Shown here piece by piece: positions 32,786 to 40,664 of a stretch of DNA of 64,000 bases. The notes below the pieces were generated by a model, which made no database searches, had not been told where the DNA came from, and saw only the letters and a program-made list of their open reading frames with translations. Position numbers and translations under genes: made by a program. Position 1 is the stretch's first letter. Every line of letters begins with the position of its first letter. The stretch spans positions 744,001 to 808,000 of the forward strand of contig CAVQWX010000003.1 of NCBI GenBank assembly GCA_963717765.1. The letters are read 5' to 3'. This stretch comes from JACDER01 sp963717765. Its GTDB lineage: Bacteria > Actinomycetota > Thermoleophilia > Gaiellales > Gaiellaceae.

Positions 32786-34096
32786 ATGTTCGAAACCCTG
32801 TCCGACAAGCTCCAGGCGGCGCTCGGCGACGTCCGCAAGCGGGGCACGCTCGACGAGGAGGCGATCTCGCGCGCGATGCGCGAGATCCGGCTCGCGCTGC
32901 TCGAGGCCGACGTCAACTTCAGGGTCGTCAAGGAATTCGTCGGGCGCGTGCGCGAGCGGGCGCATGGACAGGACGTCCTGAAGAGCCTCACGCCCGGCCA
33001 GCAGGTCGTGAAGATCGTCCACGAGGAGCTGACGGCGCTGATGGGGAGCGGAAGCTCGAAGCTCGCGTTCGCGAGTCGTCCTCCCACCGTCGTTCTTCTG
33101 GCTGGCCTCCAGGGCGCGGGGAAGACGACCGCCGCCGCCAAGCTCGCCCTTCTCCTGCGCAAGGAGGGGAAGAGGCCCGCGCTCGTTGCCGCCGATCTGC
33201 AGCGTCCGGCCGCGGTCGAGCAGCTCCAGCAGCTCGGCCGGCAGGTCCAGATCCCGGTGTACACGGGCGAGAAGGATCCGGTCGAGGTCGCGCGCGAGGG
33301 CGTGGCAGGCGCGACCGAGGCGGGGGAGGACGTCGTCATCGTCGACACTGCAGGCCGCCTGCAGATCGACGAGGCGCTGATGCAGGAGCTGGCCGACATC
33401 CGCGCCGAGGTCAAGCCGACGAACGTGCTGCTCGTCCTTGATTCGATGACCGGCCAGGAGGCCGTCTCGGTTGCGGAGGCCTTCCAGGAGCGGGTCGCGT
33501 TCGACGGCGTCGTCCTGACGAAGCTGGACGGAGACGCCCGCGGCGGCGCCGCCCTCTCGGTCAAGGCGGTCACCGGAAAGCCGGTCAAGCTCGCCTCCAC
33601 CGGCGAGAAGCTCGACCAGCTCGAGTACTTCCATCCCGACCGCATGGCCTCACGCATTCTGGGGATGGGCGACGTGCTCTCGCTGATCGAGAAGGCGGAG
33701 GCCGCGGCAGAGGAGGACGAGAAGGAAGCCCTCGAGCGCCGGCTACGCGCGGGCGAGTTCACCTTCGACGACTTCCTCGCCAGCTACCGGATGCTGCAGA
33801 ACATGGGGCCCCTCAAGAGCGTCGTCTCGCTCATCCCCGGCCTCGGTAACCAGCTCAAGGGCGTGGACATCGACGAGCGCCAGCTCAGGCGCGTCGAGGC
33901 CATCGTCCTGTCGATGACACCGGCCGAGCGCGCCGGCCCGCACCTGATCAACGGCTCGCGCCGGCTGCGGATCGCGAAGGGAAGCGGGGTCACCGTCCAG
34001 CAGGTCAACCAGCTGCTGACGGCCCGCAAGCAGATGGAGAAGATGATGAAGCAGTTAGGAAAAGGCAAGATTCCCGCGTTACCCGGAATGAGATAG
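32786..34096 (+). CDS. ffh: Signal recognition particle protein Ffh
   Basis: A 436-residue SRP54 GTPase that binds signal peptides and 4.5S RNA and delivers ribosomes to FtsY. NG domain: LLEADVNFRVVKEFV, G1 AGLQGAGKTTAAAKLA, DTAGRLQIDEALMQEL, and TKLDGDARGGAALSVKAVTGKPV. The methionine-containing M domain runs from MGDVLSLIEKAEAA through MLQNMGPLKSVVSLIPG to the RRLRIAKGSGVTVQQVNQLL SRP-RNA-binding segment. It heads the ffh-rpsP-khpA-rimM-trmD operon. Confidence 0.95.
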   Translation: MFETLSDKLQAALGDVRKRGTLDEEAISRAMREIRLALLEADVNFRVVKEFVGRVRERAHGQDVLKSLTPGQQVVKIVHEELTALMGSGSSKLAFASRPPTVVLLAGLQGAGKTTAAAKLALLLRKEGKRPALVAADLQRPAAVEQLQQLGRQVQIPVYTGEKDPVEVAREGVAGATEAGEDVVIVDTAGRLQIDEALMQELADIRAEVKPTNVLLVLDSMTGQEAVSVAEAFQERVAFDGVVLTKLDGDARGGAALSVKAVTGKPVKLASTGEKLDQLEYFHPDRMASRILGMGDVLSLIEKAEAAAEEDEKEALERRLRAGEFTFDDFLASYRMLQNMGPLKSVVSLIPGLGNQLKGVDIDERQLRRVEAIVLSMTPAERAGPHLINGSRRLRIAKGSGVTVQQVNQLLTARKQMEKMMKQLGKGKIPALPGMR

Positions 34097-34103
34097 GAGA
34101 CAG

Positions 34104-34346
34104 ATGGCAGTTCACATGAGGTTGACCCGCGTCGGCGGGAAGAAAAATCCGATCTACCGCGTCGTCGTCGCGGACTCGCGCTCGCCGCGCGACGGCAAGT
34201 TCCTCGAGATCATCGGGCGCTACAACCCGCAGACCGAGCCCTCGACGATCGAGTTCGACGAGGAGAAGGTGAAGGAGTGGCTCGGCAAGGGCGCACAGCC
34301 GTCTCAGGCGGTCTCCCGCCTGCTGAAGGCCAAGAACATTGGCTGA
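34104..34346 (+). CDS. rpsP: 30S ribosomal protein S16
   Basis: An 80-residue S16: MAVHMRLTRVGGKKNPIYRVVVADSRSPRDGKFLEIIGRYNP is the family start. The ribosome-binding site ATAGGAGACAG is clear. It follows ffh by 7 nt and overlaps the TTG of khpA. Confidence 0.96.
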   Translation: MAVHMRLTRVGGKKNPIYRVVVADSRSPRDGKFLEIIGRYNPQTEPSTIEFDEEKVKEWLGKGAQPSQAVSRLLKAKNIG

Positions 34347-34569
34347 GCTGCTCGAGTACCTCGCCCGGCAGCTGGTGGACGACCCGGACGCGGTTCAGGT
34401 CGAGGAGGGGGAGGACGACTACGGCGGCCTCGTCCTCCACCTGCACGTCGCCGAGGCGGACATCGGGAAGGTGATCGGCCGCCAGGGCCGTGTCGCGCGC
34501 GCGCTGCGGACGGTCATTCGCGCTGCCGCGGCCGGGGAGGACCGGCGCGTGCAGATCGAGATCGCATGA
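34339..34569 (+). CDS. khpA: KH-domain RNA-binding protein KhpA
   Basis: A 76-residue KhpA/YlqC, TTG start overlapping rpsP by 8 nt. The KH core GKVIGRQGRVARALRTVIRAAAAGEDRRVQIEI includes the GxxG loop (GRQG). The N-terminal segment LLEYLARQLVDDPDAVQVEEG is typical. KhpA with KhpB binds RNA and influences cell division. Its fixed place between rpsP and rimM supports the name. Confidence 0.93.
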   Translation: MAELLEYLARQLVDDPDAVQVEEGEDDYGGLVLHLHVAEADIGKVIGRQGRVARALRTVIRAAAAGEDRRVQIEIA

Positions 34570-35207
34570 GAGTCGCAGCTTTGTACGACGTCCACGCTAT
34601 GCCGTGGGCGCTCGAGGCGGTGCTCGCCGACGTGGCCGACGAGGGAGTGGACGCCGTCGTCTTCGGCGGCGACCTCGATTGGGGCCCCTACCCCGACGAG
34701 ACGCTCGAGCTCGTGCGCTCCGTAGACGGAGCACACTTCGTGCGGGGGAACTGCGACCGCGAGTCGGAGGTCCACTGGCTACAGGAGCTGCCGATGACTG
34801 TCGCACTGGACGGCGTCCTCTACTGCCACTCCACCCCGGCCGACGACATGCCGATCGTGACCGCCGAAACACCTGTCGAGGCCCTGGACGAGCTCTTCGC
34901 GGACGCGGTGGAGGACACCGTCGTCATCGGCCACACGCACCACCAGTTCGACCGGCGGGCGACCCGTGTGCGTATCGTCAACGCAGGGTCGGTCGGGATG
35001 CCCTACGAGGGCGACGTCGCCGCCTTCTGGGCCGTGATCGAGGACGGCGAGCCTCGCTTCCGCAAGACGTCTTTCGACGTCGAACGGGCGATCGCCGCAG
35101 TCGGCGCCAGCGAGTGGCCGCAAGCGGCCGATTTCGTGGCGGAGAACCTGCAGGTCGCCGCTTCCCGGGAGGAAGCCATCGCGAGCCTGGAGGGCCGCCG
35201 TTCGTGA
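34566..35207 (+). CDS. Calcineurin-like metallophosphoesterase (YfcE/MJ0936 type)
   Basis: A 213-residue phosphoesterase. Metal-binding motifs: LYDVHAM (degenerate first D-x-H, with Tyr-Asp-Val-His), VFGGDLDWGP (GDxxxxGP), RGNCDRE (GNCD), ILYCHSTP and IGHTHHQF (GHTH). It could hydrolyse phosphodiesters or protein phosphates. It overlaps khpA by 4 nt and rimM by 4 nt, so it is embedded in the ribosomal operon, an unusual but not unique place. Confidence 0.88.
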   Translation: MRVAALYDVHAMPWALEAVLADVADEGVDAVVFGGDLDWGPYPDETLELVRSVDGAHFVRGNCDRESEVHWLQELPMTVALDGVLYCHSTPADDMPIVTAETPVEALDELFADAVEDTVVIGHTHHQFDRRATRVRIVNAGSVGMPYEGDVAAFWAVIEDGEPRFRKTSFDVERAIAAVGASEWPQAADFVAENLQVAASREEAIASLEGRRS

Positions 35208-35668
35208 GCGAACTGGTCGAGGTCGGCCGGGTCGGCAAGCCGCACGGCCTCGCAGGCGCGTTCTTCGTCGAGCAGCCGAGCAGCGATCCGGAACGGTTCG
35301 CGGTGGGGGCACAGCTGATCGCTGGCGGCGAGCCCGTACGCGTGGTGGAGACGAAACGGTCGGGGGGTCGTCCCGTGATCCGGCTGGACCGGGAAGTCGA
35401 GCGCGGCGCGAAACTGGAGGTTCCACGCTCTGAGCTCCCTCCGCCGGACGAGGATTCGTACTACGTGGCGGATCTGGTCGGGCTCGAGGCTGTTGAGGAA
35501 GGCGGCGCGGTGCTCGGCCGAGTGACCAACGTGGCGCCGGGCGTCGCCAACGACGTCATCGAGCTCGATTCCGGGCTGGCGCTACCCTTCGTCGCCGCCT
35601 GCGTCCTCGAGATCGACCTCGACGGGTCCAAGGTCGTTGTCGCACCTGGCTTCTCCGACCACGGGTAA
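35204..35668 (+). CDS. rimM: 16S rRNA processing protein RimM
   Basis: A 154-residue ribosome maturation factor that binds S19 during 30S assembly. N-terminal barrel: VEVGRVGKPHGLAGAFFV; C-terminal PRC barrel: DSYYVADLVGLEAVEEGGAVLGRVTNVAPGVANDVIEL. GTG at 35204 overlaps the previous stop. Followed by trmD, its constant partner. Confidence 0.94.
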   Translation: MSELVEVGRVGKPHGLAGAFFVEQPSSDPERFAVGAQLIAGGEPVRVVETKRSGGRPVIRLDREVERGAKLEVPRSELPPPDEDSYYVADLVGLEAVEEGGAVLGRVTNVAPGVANDVIELDSGLALPFVAACVLEIDLDGSKVVVAPGFSDHG

Positions 35669-35671
35669 CCT
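35666..35671 (+). promoter_or_regulatory. -10 box TAACCT for trmD
   Basis: TAACCT covers the rimM stop codon (TAA) and lies 8 nt before the trmD TTG, suggesting an internal leaderless promoter in the operon. Confidence 0.4.
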
Positions 35672-35679
35672 CACTTTCG

Positions 35680-36339
35680 TTGCAACTAGACGTTTTCACC
35701 CTTCTGCCGCACGCCTTCGGCTGGCTCACCGAGCAGCGTCCGGTCTCCTCCGTCCTCGGCCGTAGCCTCGACCTGCGACTCCTCAACTATCGGGACTCGA
35801 CCCCCTTGCGCGCAGGCCAGGTGGACGATGATCCCTACGGTGGGGGCGCCGGGATGGTGTTGCGCGTGGACGTCGTTGCGGCCGCGCTCGATGCGGTGTA
35901 CGGCGGCGTCCCCGAGCACCGGGTGATCGCCCTGACGCCCCAGGGTCGGCAGCTCGACCAGGCCACCGTCGAGGGGCTCGCAGGCGAGGAGCGGCTGACC
36001 CTCCTCTCCTCCCGGTTCGAAGGCTTCGACGAACGGATCGTCACCCACCTCGCCTCGGACGCGGTCTCCATCGGGCCCTACATCCTCTCCGGAGGCGAGC
36101 TGCCCGCCATGGTCATCGTCGACGCGCTCGCCCGGCGTCTGCCCGGCGCGCTCGGAAGCGAGCAGTCCGGGGTGGTCGAGAGCTTCTCGGCCGCGCTCGA
36201 CGGCGGGCTCGAGTATCCGCACTACACGCGCCCGCCCGAGTTTCGCGGCTGGAGCGTCCCGGAAGTGCTGCTCTCCGGCGACCACGGCCGGATCGAACAG
36301 TGGCGGCGCGAGCAGAGCCTGAGCAGGAGCCCGGCGTGA
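35680..36339 (+). CDS. trmD: tRNA (guanine-37-N1) methyltransferase TrmD
   Basis: A 219-residue SPOUT methyltransferase making m1G37 in tRNA to prevent frameshifting. Motifs: DVFTLLPHAFGWL, YRDSTPLRAGQVDDDPYGGGAGMVLRVD, RVIALTPQGRQLDQ, SSRFEGFDERI and the trefoil-knot SAM site VSIGPYILSGGELPAMV, then PHYTRPPEFRGWSVPEVLLSG. TTG start. Slightly shorter than the usual 230-250 residues. Its stop overlaps the lepB GTG. Confidence 0.95.
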   Translation: MQLDVFTLLPHAFGWLTEQRPVSSVLGRSLDLRLLNYRDSTPLRAGQVDDDPYGGGAGMVLRVDVVAAALDAVYGGVPEHRVIALTPQGRQLDQATVEGLAGEERLTLLSSRFEGFDERIVTHLASDAVSIGPYILSGGELPAMVIVDALARRLPGALGSEQSGVVESFSAALDGGLEYPHYTRPPEFRGWSVPEVLLSGDHGRIEQWRREQSLSRSPA

Positions 36340-37310
36340 AAGACCCATACGAGGTTCTCGGCGTCCCGCACGACGCCTCGGAAGCACAGATCCGGTACGC
36401 CTACCGCCAGGCCATCCGCGAGCGCGAGTCGGGCGAGTCGCCGGTCGAGGTGCAGGAGCGGATGGACGAGGTCGAGAAGGCCTACCGGACGCTGACCGAC
36501 CCGCGCTGGAGACGCGATACGGATGGTGCCCCGCCGGGCGCAGCGGTACGCGAGCCGGCGCCGGGGTTGCCCGTGCTCGAGCAGGCCGAGGAGAAGCGTC
36601 CGCGCAACCCATTCACGCGGATGACGCACAAGCTGCCGCGCCCGTGGCGCGTCGCGCTCGACTGGGTGCTGACGATTGCCGGGGCCGTCCTGATCGTGCT
36701 CGCAATCAAAGCCTGGGTGGTGAACCCGTATCGCATTCCGTCCTCGTCCATGGAGCCGACGCTGCATTGCGCCAAGAACGGCGACGTGGCCAGTGGCTGC
36801 GAGGCGCATTTCTCCGACCGAGTGCTCGCGAACCGCTTCATCTATCACCTGCGTGACCCGAACCGCGGCGAGATCATCGTCTTCAACACGCCTCCGAAGG
36901 CTGCACTCGAGTGCGGCGCCGGCGGGACGTTCGTCAAGCGCCTAATCGGCCTTCCGGGCGAGCAGGTACGGGAGAAGAACGGCTGGTTCTACATCAACGG
37001 AAAGCGCTTGGATGATTCCAGCTACATCAAGCCCGGCCGTCGTGACGACCGCGACGGCTTCTGGATCGTCCCCAAGAACTCCTACTTCTTCGTCGGGGAC
37101 AACCGAACGCAATCGTGCGACTCGCGCCGCTGGGGGTCGGTGCCGCGCGGGAACTTGATCGGGCCGGTGTTCGCGATCTACTGGCCGCCGAACCGGCTCC
37201 ACGTCGACACCCCCGGCGCGCTCGGTGCGGGCATCCTCGCGATCCTCTTCGGGATCGTCGTCTTCTTCGTCGTCCTCGCGGTGCGGAGACGGCGCCACGC
37301 CCATCCCTAG
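36336..37310 (+). CDS. lepB: Signal peptidase I with N-terminal degenerate J-domain
   Basis: A 324-residue protein, GTG start coupled to trmD. Residues ~2-55 look like a DnaJ domain (KDPYEVLGVPHDASEAQIRYAYRQAI, then DEVEKAYRTLTDPRWRRDTDG) but lack the HPD tripeptide needed to stimulate Hsp70. After a Pro-rich linker, residues ~105-128 form a membrane span (ALDWVLTIAGAVLIVLAIKAWVV). The type I signal peptidase follows: RIPSSSMEPTL with the catalytic Ser, GTFVKRLIGLPGE with the catalytic Lys, and FFVGDNRTQSCDSRRWGSV. A second span (GILAILFGIVVFFVVLAV) ends the protein. It removes signal peptides from exported proteins; the J-like part should face the cytoplasm. Confidence 0.92.
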   Translation: MKDPYEVLGVPHDASEAQIRYAYRQAIRERESGESPVEVQERMDEVEKAYRTLTDPRWRRDTDGAPPGAAVREPAPGLPVLEQAEEKRPRNPFTRMTHKLPRPWRVALDWVLTIAGAVLIVLAIKAWVVNPYRIPSSSMEPTLHCAKNGDVASGCEAHFSDRVLANRFIYHLRDPNRGEIIVFNTPPKAALECGAGGTFVKRLIGLPGEQVREKNGWFYINGKRLDDSSYIKPGRRDDRDGFWIVPKNSYFFVGDNRTQSCDSRRWGSVPRGNLIGPVFAIYWPPNRLHVDTPGALGAGILAILFGIVVFFVVLAVRRRRHAHP

Positions 37311-37369
37311 TCGCGGCGTTCGCTAGCATTTCCCGACGGCCGGCCCCAGCGCCAGGCCGTTTTCCTGCC

Positions 37370-37888
37370 ATGAGTAACGTCATCGAGTCCATCGAACGGC
37401 GCCAGATGCGCCTGAACATCCCGCAGTTCAAGGCGGGAGACACCGTGCGCGTGCACTTCCAGGTAATCGAGGGGCAGCGCCGGCGCACCCAGGTGTTCGA
37501 GGGCATCGTGATCAAGCGGCAGGGATCGGGCGTGCACGAGACGTTCACAGTCCGCAAGCAGTCGTTCGGCGTCGGTGTCGAGCGGACGTTCCCGCTCCAC
37601 TCCCCCAAGATCGAGCGGATCGAAGTGGCCGCGATCGGCGTCGTCCGGCGCGCGAAGCTGTACTACCTGCGGGACAAGGTCGGCAAGCGGGCGCGGGTGC
37701 GGACGAAGGCGGGCGCCGTGCTTCCGCAGACGCCCGTCGCCGAGCCGGTCGAGCCCCAGCCGGAGCCGGACGTCGCGGACACCGATCCGGACGAGCTCGA
37801 GGCCGCGCACGACGAGGCTGCGGATGCGGAGGCTGCGCCGGAGGCGTCCTCCGGCGACGAGTCCGTTTCCGAGACCAAGTCCGGATAG
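37370..37888 (+). CDS. rplS: 50S ribosomal protein L19 with acidic C-terminal tail
   Basis: A 172-residue L19. Residues 1-115 are the ordinary protein (PQFKAGDTVRVHFQVIEGQRRRTQVFEG, GVGVERTFPLHSPKIERIEV, RRAKLYYLRDKVGKRARV). Residues ~118-172 are an added Glu/Asp/Ala/Pro-rich tail, probably disordered. L19 lies at the 30S-50S interface. It follows lepB after 59 nt. Confidence 0.95.
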   Translation: MSNVIESIERRQMRLNIPQFKAGDTVRVHFQVIEGQRRRTQVFEGIVIKRQGSGVHETFTVRKQSFGVGVERTFPLHSPKIERIEVAAIGVVRRAKLYYLRDKVGKRARVRTKAGAVLPQTPVAEPVEPQPEPDVADTDPDELEAAHDEAADAEAAPEASSGDESVSETKSG

Positions 37889-37998
37889 CGCCAACAATTC
37901 CGGGCAGGCTTGCAGGGGCTGCGTGTCTCTGCTCGCGTAGCGCCGTCGCCGGAGCGGGTCGCGGGTAGGTCGGGGTTCAGGGCCCCTTCCTTTAACGT

Positions 37999-38015
37999 CC
38001 CCACCCAGGGTGGGG
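37999..38015. terminator. Hairpin CCCCACCC-A-GGGTGGGG after rplS
   Basis: An exact 8-base inverted repeat around one base, 110 nt after rplS. It is GC-only without a T-run. The rest of the 272-nt gap 37889-38160 holds the palindrome GTCACG-GAGT-CGTGAC at 38121-38136, the rnhB -10 box, and no ORF. Confidence 0.4.
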
Positions 38016-38120
38016 AAGAGCGTCCACCCCGCCACCCGCGGCGAGCGTATCGGCCGAACCGTCACCGGACTGTGGCGAGACGGAACCGATTTCCGCACGG
38101 TGCAAAGAGTTCACAGAGCC

Positions 38121-38136
38121 GTCACGGAGTCGTGAC
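38121..38136. promoter_or_regulatory. Palindrome GTCACG-N4-CGTGAC upstream of rnhB
   Basis: A 6-bp exact inverted repeat centred about 20 nt before the rnhB -10 box, a position suited to a regulator or the -35 zone. GTCAC-type half-sites recur at 38060 (CCGTCACCGG). No regulator can be assigned. Confidence 0.35.
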
Positions 38137-38148
38137 CGCTCGTCGGGC

Positions 38149-38154
38149 TATCCT
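38149..38154 (+). promoter_or_regulatory. -10 box TATCCT for rnhB
   Basis: TATCCT is 6 nt before the rnhB GTG. Confidence 0.45.
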
Positions 38155-38160
38155 CGGCGC

Positions 38161-38829
38161 GTGCCCGTTCGCACCGGACAGAAGCTCCTTCGCTTCGACC
38201 GCAAGCTCGGCGCACGGTACGTCGCGGGCGCCGACGAGGCCGGGCGCGGCTCACTCGCCGGGCCACTGGTCGTCGCGGCCGTCCTCCTCGACTACGGCTG
38301 CCTCCGCAACCACCGAGTGCGCCCGCTCGGACTGCTGAACGACTCCAAGCAGGTCGCGCCGGCCGAGCGGGAGGAGCTCTTTCGTGCCGTCGTCGGCTGC
38401 GCTGAGCGGATCGCGGTTCGAGTCATCTCTTCGGACGCGATCGATCGTCACGGCCTGCACCGGATGAACCTCGCCGGCCTGCGCTCCGCACTGCACGCGC
38501 TTTCACCACCGGCCGAGATCTGCCTCGTCGACGGGTTCCGCCTCGGCCCCACCGCTCCCGAGCATCGGGCGGTCGTCGACGGTGACGAGCGAAGCGCGGC
38601 TATCGCCGCGGCTTCGATCATCGCCAAGGTGGTCCGTGACCGCGCGATGCGGCGGATGGACGCCGTGTATCCCCGGTACGGCTTCGCCTCGCACGTCGGC
38701 TACATCACCCCGGCCCACTCGGCGAAGGTGCGGCAGCACGGCCCGTCCGACATCCACCGCCGCTCGTTTCAGGCGCTGTGCTACCTCTCCGAGGACGAAG
38801 CTCGGGCGCGCGTGGCGCAAGCCACCTAG
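38161..38829 (+). CDS. rnhB: Ribonuclease HII
   Basis: A 222-residue RNase HII removing RNA from RNA-DNA hybrids and single ribonucleotides. Catalytic signature YVAGADEAGRGSLAGPLVVAAVLL (Asp-Glu), LLNDSKQVAPAEREELF, and DGDERSAAIAAASIIAKVVRDRAM with the third acidic residue; YGFASHVGYITPAHSAKVRQHGPSDIHRRSF is the C-terminal signature. GTG start. It heads the rnhB-yraN-comM-dprA group. Confidence 0.95.
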   Translation: MPVRTGQKLLRFDRKLGARYVAGADEAGRGSLAGPLVVAAVLLDYGCLRNHRVRPLGLLNDSKQVAPAEREELFRAVVGCAERIAVRVISSDAIDRHGLHRMNLAGLRSALHALSPPAEICLVDGFRLGPTAPEHRAVVDGDERSAAIAAASIIAKVVRDRAMRRMDAVYPRYGFASHVGYITPAHSAKVRQHGPSDIHRRSFQALCYLSEDEARARVAQAT

Positions 38830-39158
38830 TCGCCGCTCGCGCCGCCGAGCGCCGCGCTCGCCTCTACTACCGGGTTCGCGGCTACCGGATCCTGGGGACG
38901 AACGTGCGGGTCGGAAGAAGCGAGATCGACCTCATCGTCCGCCGCGGCTCGCGCCTCGTCTTTTGCGAGGTGAAGATGCGCTCACGCCTGGACTACGGCC
39001 ATCCGTTCGAGATGGTCGGAGCGGAGCAGGAGGAGCGGCTTCGCCACGCCGCGTTGCTCTGGCAGGCGGCGCGTCCCGAACTGGCCGGCCTGCAGAGCTC
39101 GTTCGACATCATCGGCATCCACGGGCGGCAGATCGAGCGGCTCGAGCACGCCTTTTAG
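38778..39158 (+). CDS. yraN: YraN/UPF0102 family nuclease-like protein
   Basis: A 126-residue protein (GTG 38778, overlapping rnhB by 52 nt; no nearer ATG/GTG/TTG exists). The restriction-endonuclease-like core is ARLYYRVRGYRILGTNVRVGRSEIDLIVRRGSRLVFCEVKMR, with the E-IDLI and FCEVK residues of a PD-(D/E)xK site. The family is conserved beside rnhB and comM; its role is thought to be in DNA processing but is not settled. The first ~20 residues are probably not conserved. Confidence 0.88.
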   Translation: MLPLRGRSSGARGASHLVAARAAERRARLYYRVRGYRILGTNVRVGRSEIDLIVRRGSRLVFCEVKMRSRLDYGHPFEMVGAEQEERLRHAALLWQAARPELAGLQSSFDIIGIHGRQIERLEHAF

Positions 39159-39194
39159 TCCAGAGTCGGCACAGACACGTGCGGTTTTGCCGTC

Positions 39195-39200
39195 TACGGT
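39195..39200 (+). promoter_or_regulatory. -10 box TACGGT for the YifB/ComM gene
   Basis: TACGGT lies 6 nt before the GTG at 39207. Confidence 0.45.
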
Positions 39201-39206
39201 CGAGGA

Positions 39207-40664
39207 GTGCTCGGACGCGCGACCACACATGCCCTTGTCGGCCTCGAGCCACGTCGGGTGGAGGTAGAGGCCCACCTCGCCGAGGGCAAGCCGGCTTTGA
39301 CGATCGTCGGTCTGGCCGACCGCGCCTGCCAGGAGGCGAAGGAACGCGTCCGCAGCGGGATCGTCTCGGCTGAGCTCAAGTGGCCGGTTGCCCGAGTCGT
39401 CGTCAATCTCGCGCCTGCCGGCCTGCGCAAGGAGGGATCGGCCTTCGACCTCTCAATCGCGCTTGCCATCCTGGCTGCTTCCGGCCAGGTCGACCCCGCA
39501 TCTCTGCGCGGGCACGCAGTCGTGGGCGAGCTCGCGCTGGACGGTCGGCTGCGTCCCGTGGGCGGCGTGCTCGCCGTGGCCGAGGGAGCGAAGCGAATCG
39601 GGCTCGAGCGGATCCTCTGTCCAGCCGAATCGTCGCCGGAGGCCGCACTGGCGGGTGTGGAACCGATTCCCGTTCGGCATCTCTCGGAGGCCGTGTCCTA
39701 CCTGAGCGGGGGCAGCCGGCCGCCACCCTACGTGCCACCGAACGGACAGCGCCCTCGGGCCCGCGCCCCGGACCTCGCCGATGTTCGCGGCCAGGAGCGG
39801 GCAACGCGTGCTGTCGAGCTTGCTGCCGCGGGGCGCCACAACCTGTTGCTGCTCGGGCCGCCGGGCACCGGAAAGACCATGGTCGCGCGTCGACTTCCGG
39901 GAATTCTTCCTCCACTCGGGCGCATCCAGGCGCTCGAGGTTACGCGCATCCATTCCGTTGCAGGCGTGCTCGGACCAACGGGCTCGCTGATCGAGCTGCC
40001 GCCGTTTCGCGCACCGCATCACAGCGCGTCGATGGCAGCAATCGTCGGCGGTGGCCTTGGACCACGTCCGGGAGAAGCGAGCCTTGCCCACAACGGCGTT
40101 CTTCTGTTGGACGAGTTCCCCGAGTTCCAGCGGCCGGTGCTCGAGGCGCTCCGCCAGCCGCTGGAGGACGGCGCGATCAGCATCGCGCGTGCGTCCGGAC
40201 AGGCGGTCTTCCCGGCCCGCTTTCAACTGGTCGCGACGATGAACCTCTGCCCGTGCGGAGGCCGGGCCGACCCGGCAGCGGAGTGCTCGTGCTCGCCCCA
40301 GCAGCTCGCGCGCTTCCGCGCGAAGCTGTCCCACGCGCTTCTCGACCGCTTCGACCTGGTCGTGACGATGCTGCGTTCCCGAGCTCGAGAGCTCGCCGGC
40401 GCGCCTGGGGAGGCCTCGTCCGCCGTCCGCGAGCGTGTTGTCGCGGCTCGCGCACGGCTCGACGCAGACATCCCCGCTCGTGATGCGGAGGCGAGCGCCT
40501 TGCTGGACAGGGCCGTCGATCGCTTGCCGCTTTCGGGCCGAGGCCGCGCGCGCGTCGGGCGCGTGGCGGCGACGATCGCAGCCCTTGCCGGCGCGGACTG
40601 CGTGGCAGCGGAGCATGTCGCCGAGGCGCTGTCGTACCGCTCCCCGAAGGAGCTTGGCTCTTGA
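39207..40664 (+). CDS. comM: YifB/ComM family Mg-chelatase-like AAA+ ATPase
   Basis: A 485-residue protein. The N-terminal Lon-substrate-like domain includes LVGLEPRRVEVEAHLAEGKPALTIVGLADRAC and AGLRKEGSAFDLSIALAILAA. The AAA+ core has LLLGPPGTGKTMVARRLPGILP, HNGVLLLDEFPEFQRPVLEALRQPLEDG and the C-terminal Cys cluster CPCGGRADPAAECSCSPQQLARF, then LSHALLDRFDLVV. ComM drives branch migration during natural transformation. Followed by dprA with a 4-nt overlap. Confidence 0.93.
   Translation: MLGRATTHALVGLEPRRVEVEAHLAEGKPALTIVGLADRACQEAKERVRSGIVSAELKWPVARVVVNLAPAGLRKEGSAFDLSIALAILAASGQVDPASLRGHAVVGELALDGRLRPVGGVLAVAEGAKRIGLERILCPAESSPEAALAGVEPIPVRHLSEAVSYLSGGSRPPPYVPPNGQRPRARAPDLADVRGQERATRAVELAAAGRHNLLLLGPPGTGKTMVARRLPGILPPLGRIQALEVTRIHSVAGVLGPTGSLIELPPFRAPHHSASMAAIVGGGLGPRPGEASLAHNGVLLLDEFPEFQRPVLEALRQPLEDGAISIARASGQAVFPARFQLVATMNLCPCGGRADPAAECSCSPQQLARFRAKLSHALLDRFDLVVTMLRSRARELAGAPGEASSAVRERVVAARARLDADIPARDAEASALLDRAVDRLPLSGRGRARVGRVAATIAALAGADCVAAEHVAEALSYRSPKELGS

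Noticed and set aside
38044..38136. A heat-shock type operator in the gap before rnhB
   Set aside because: The inverted repeat is only 6 bp and matches no HAIR/CIRCE consensus I know, so only a generic palindrome is reported.
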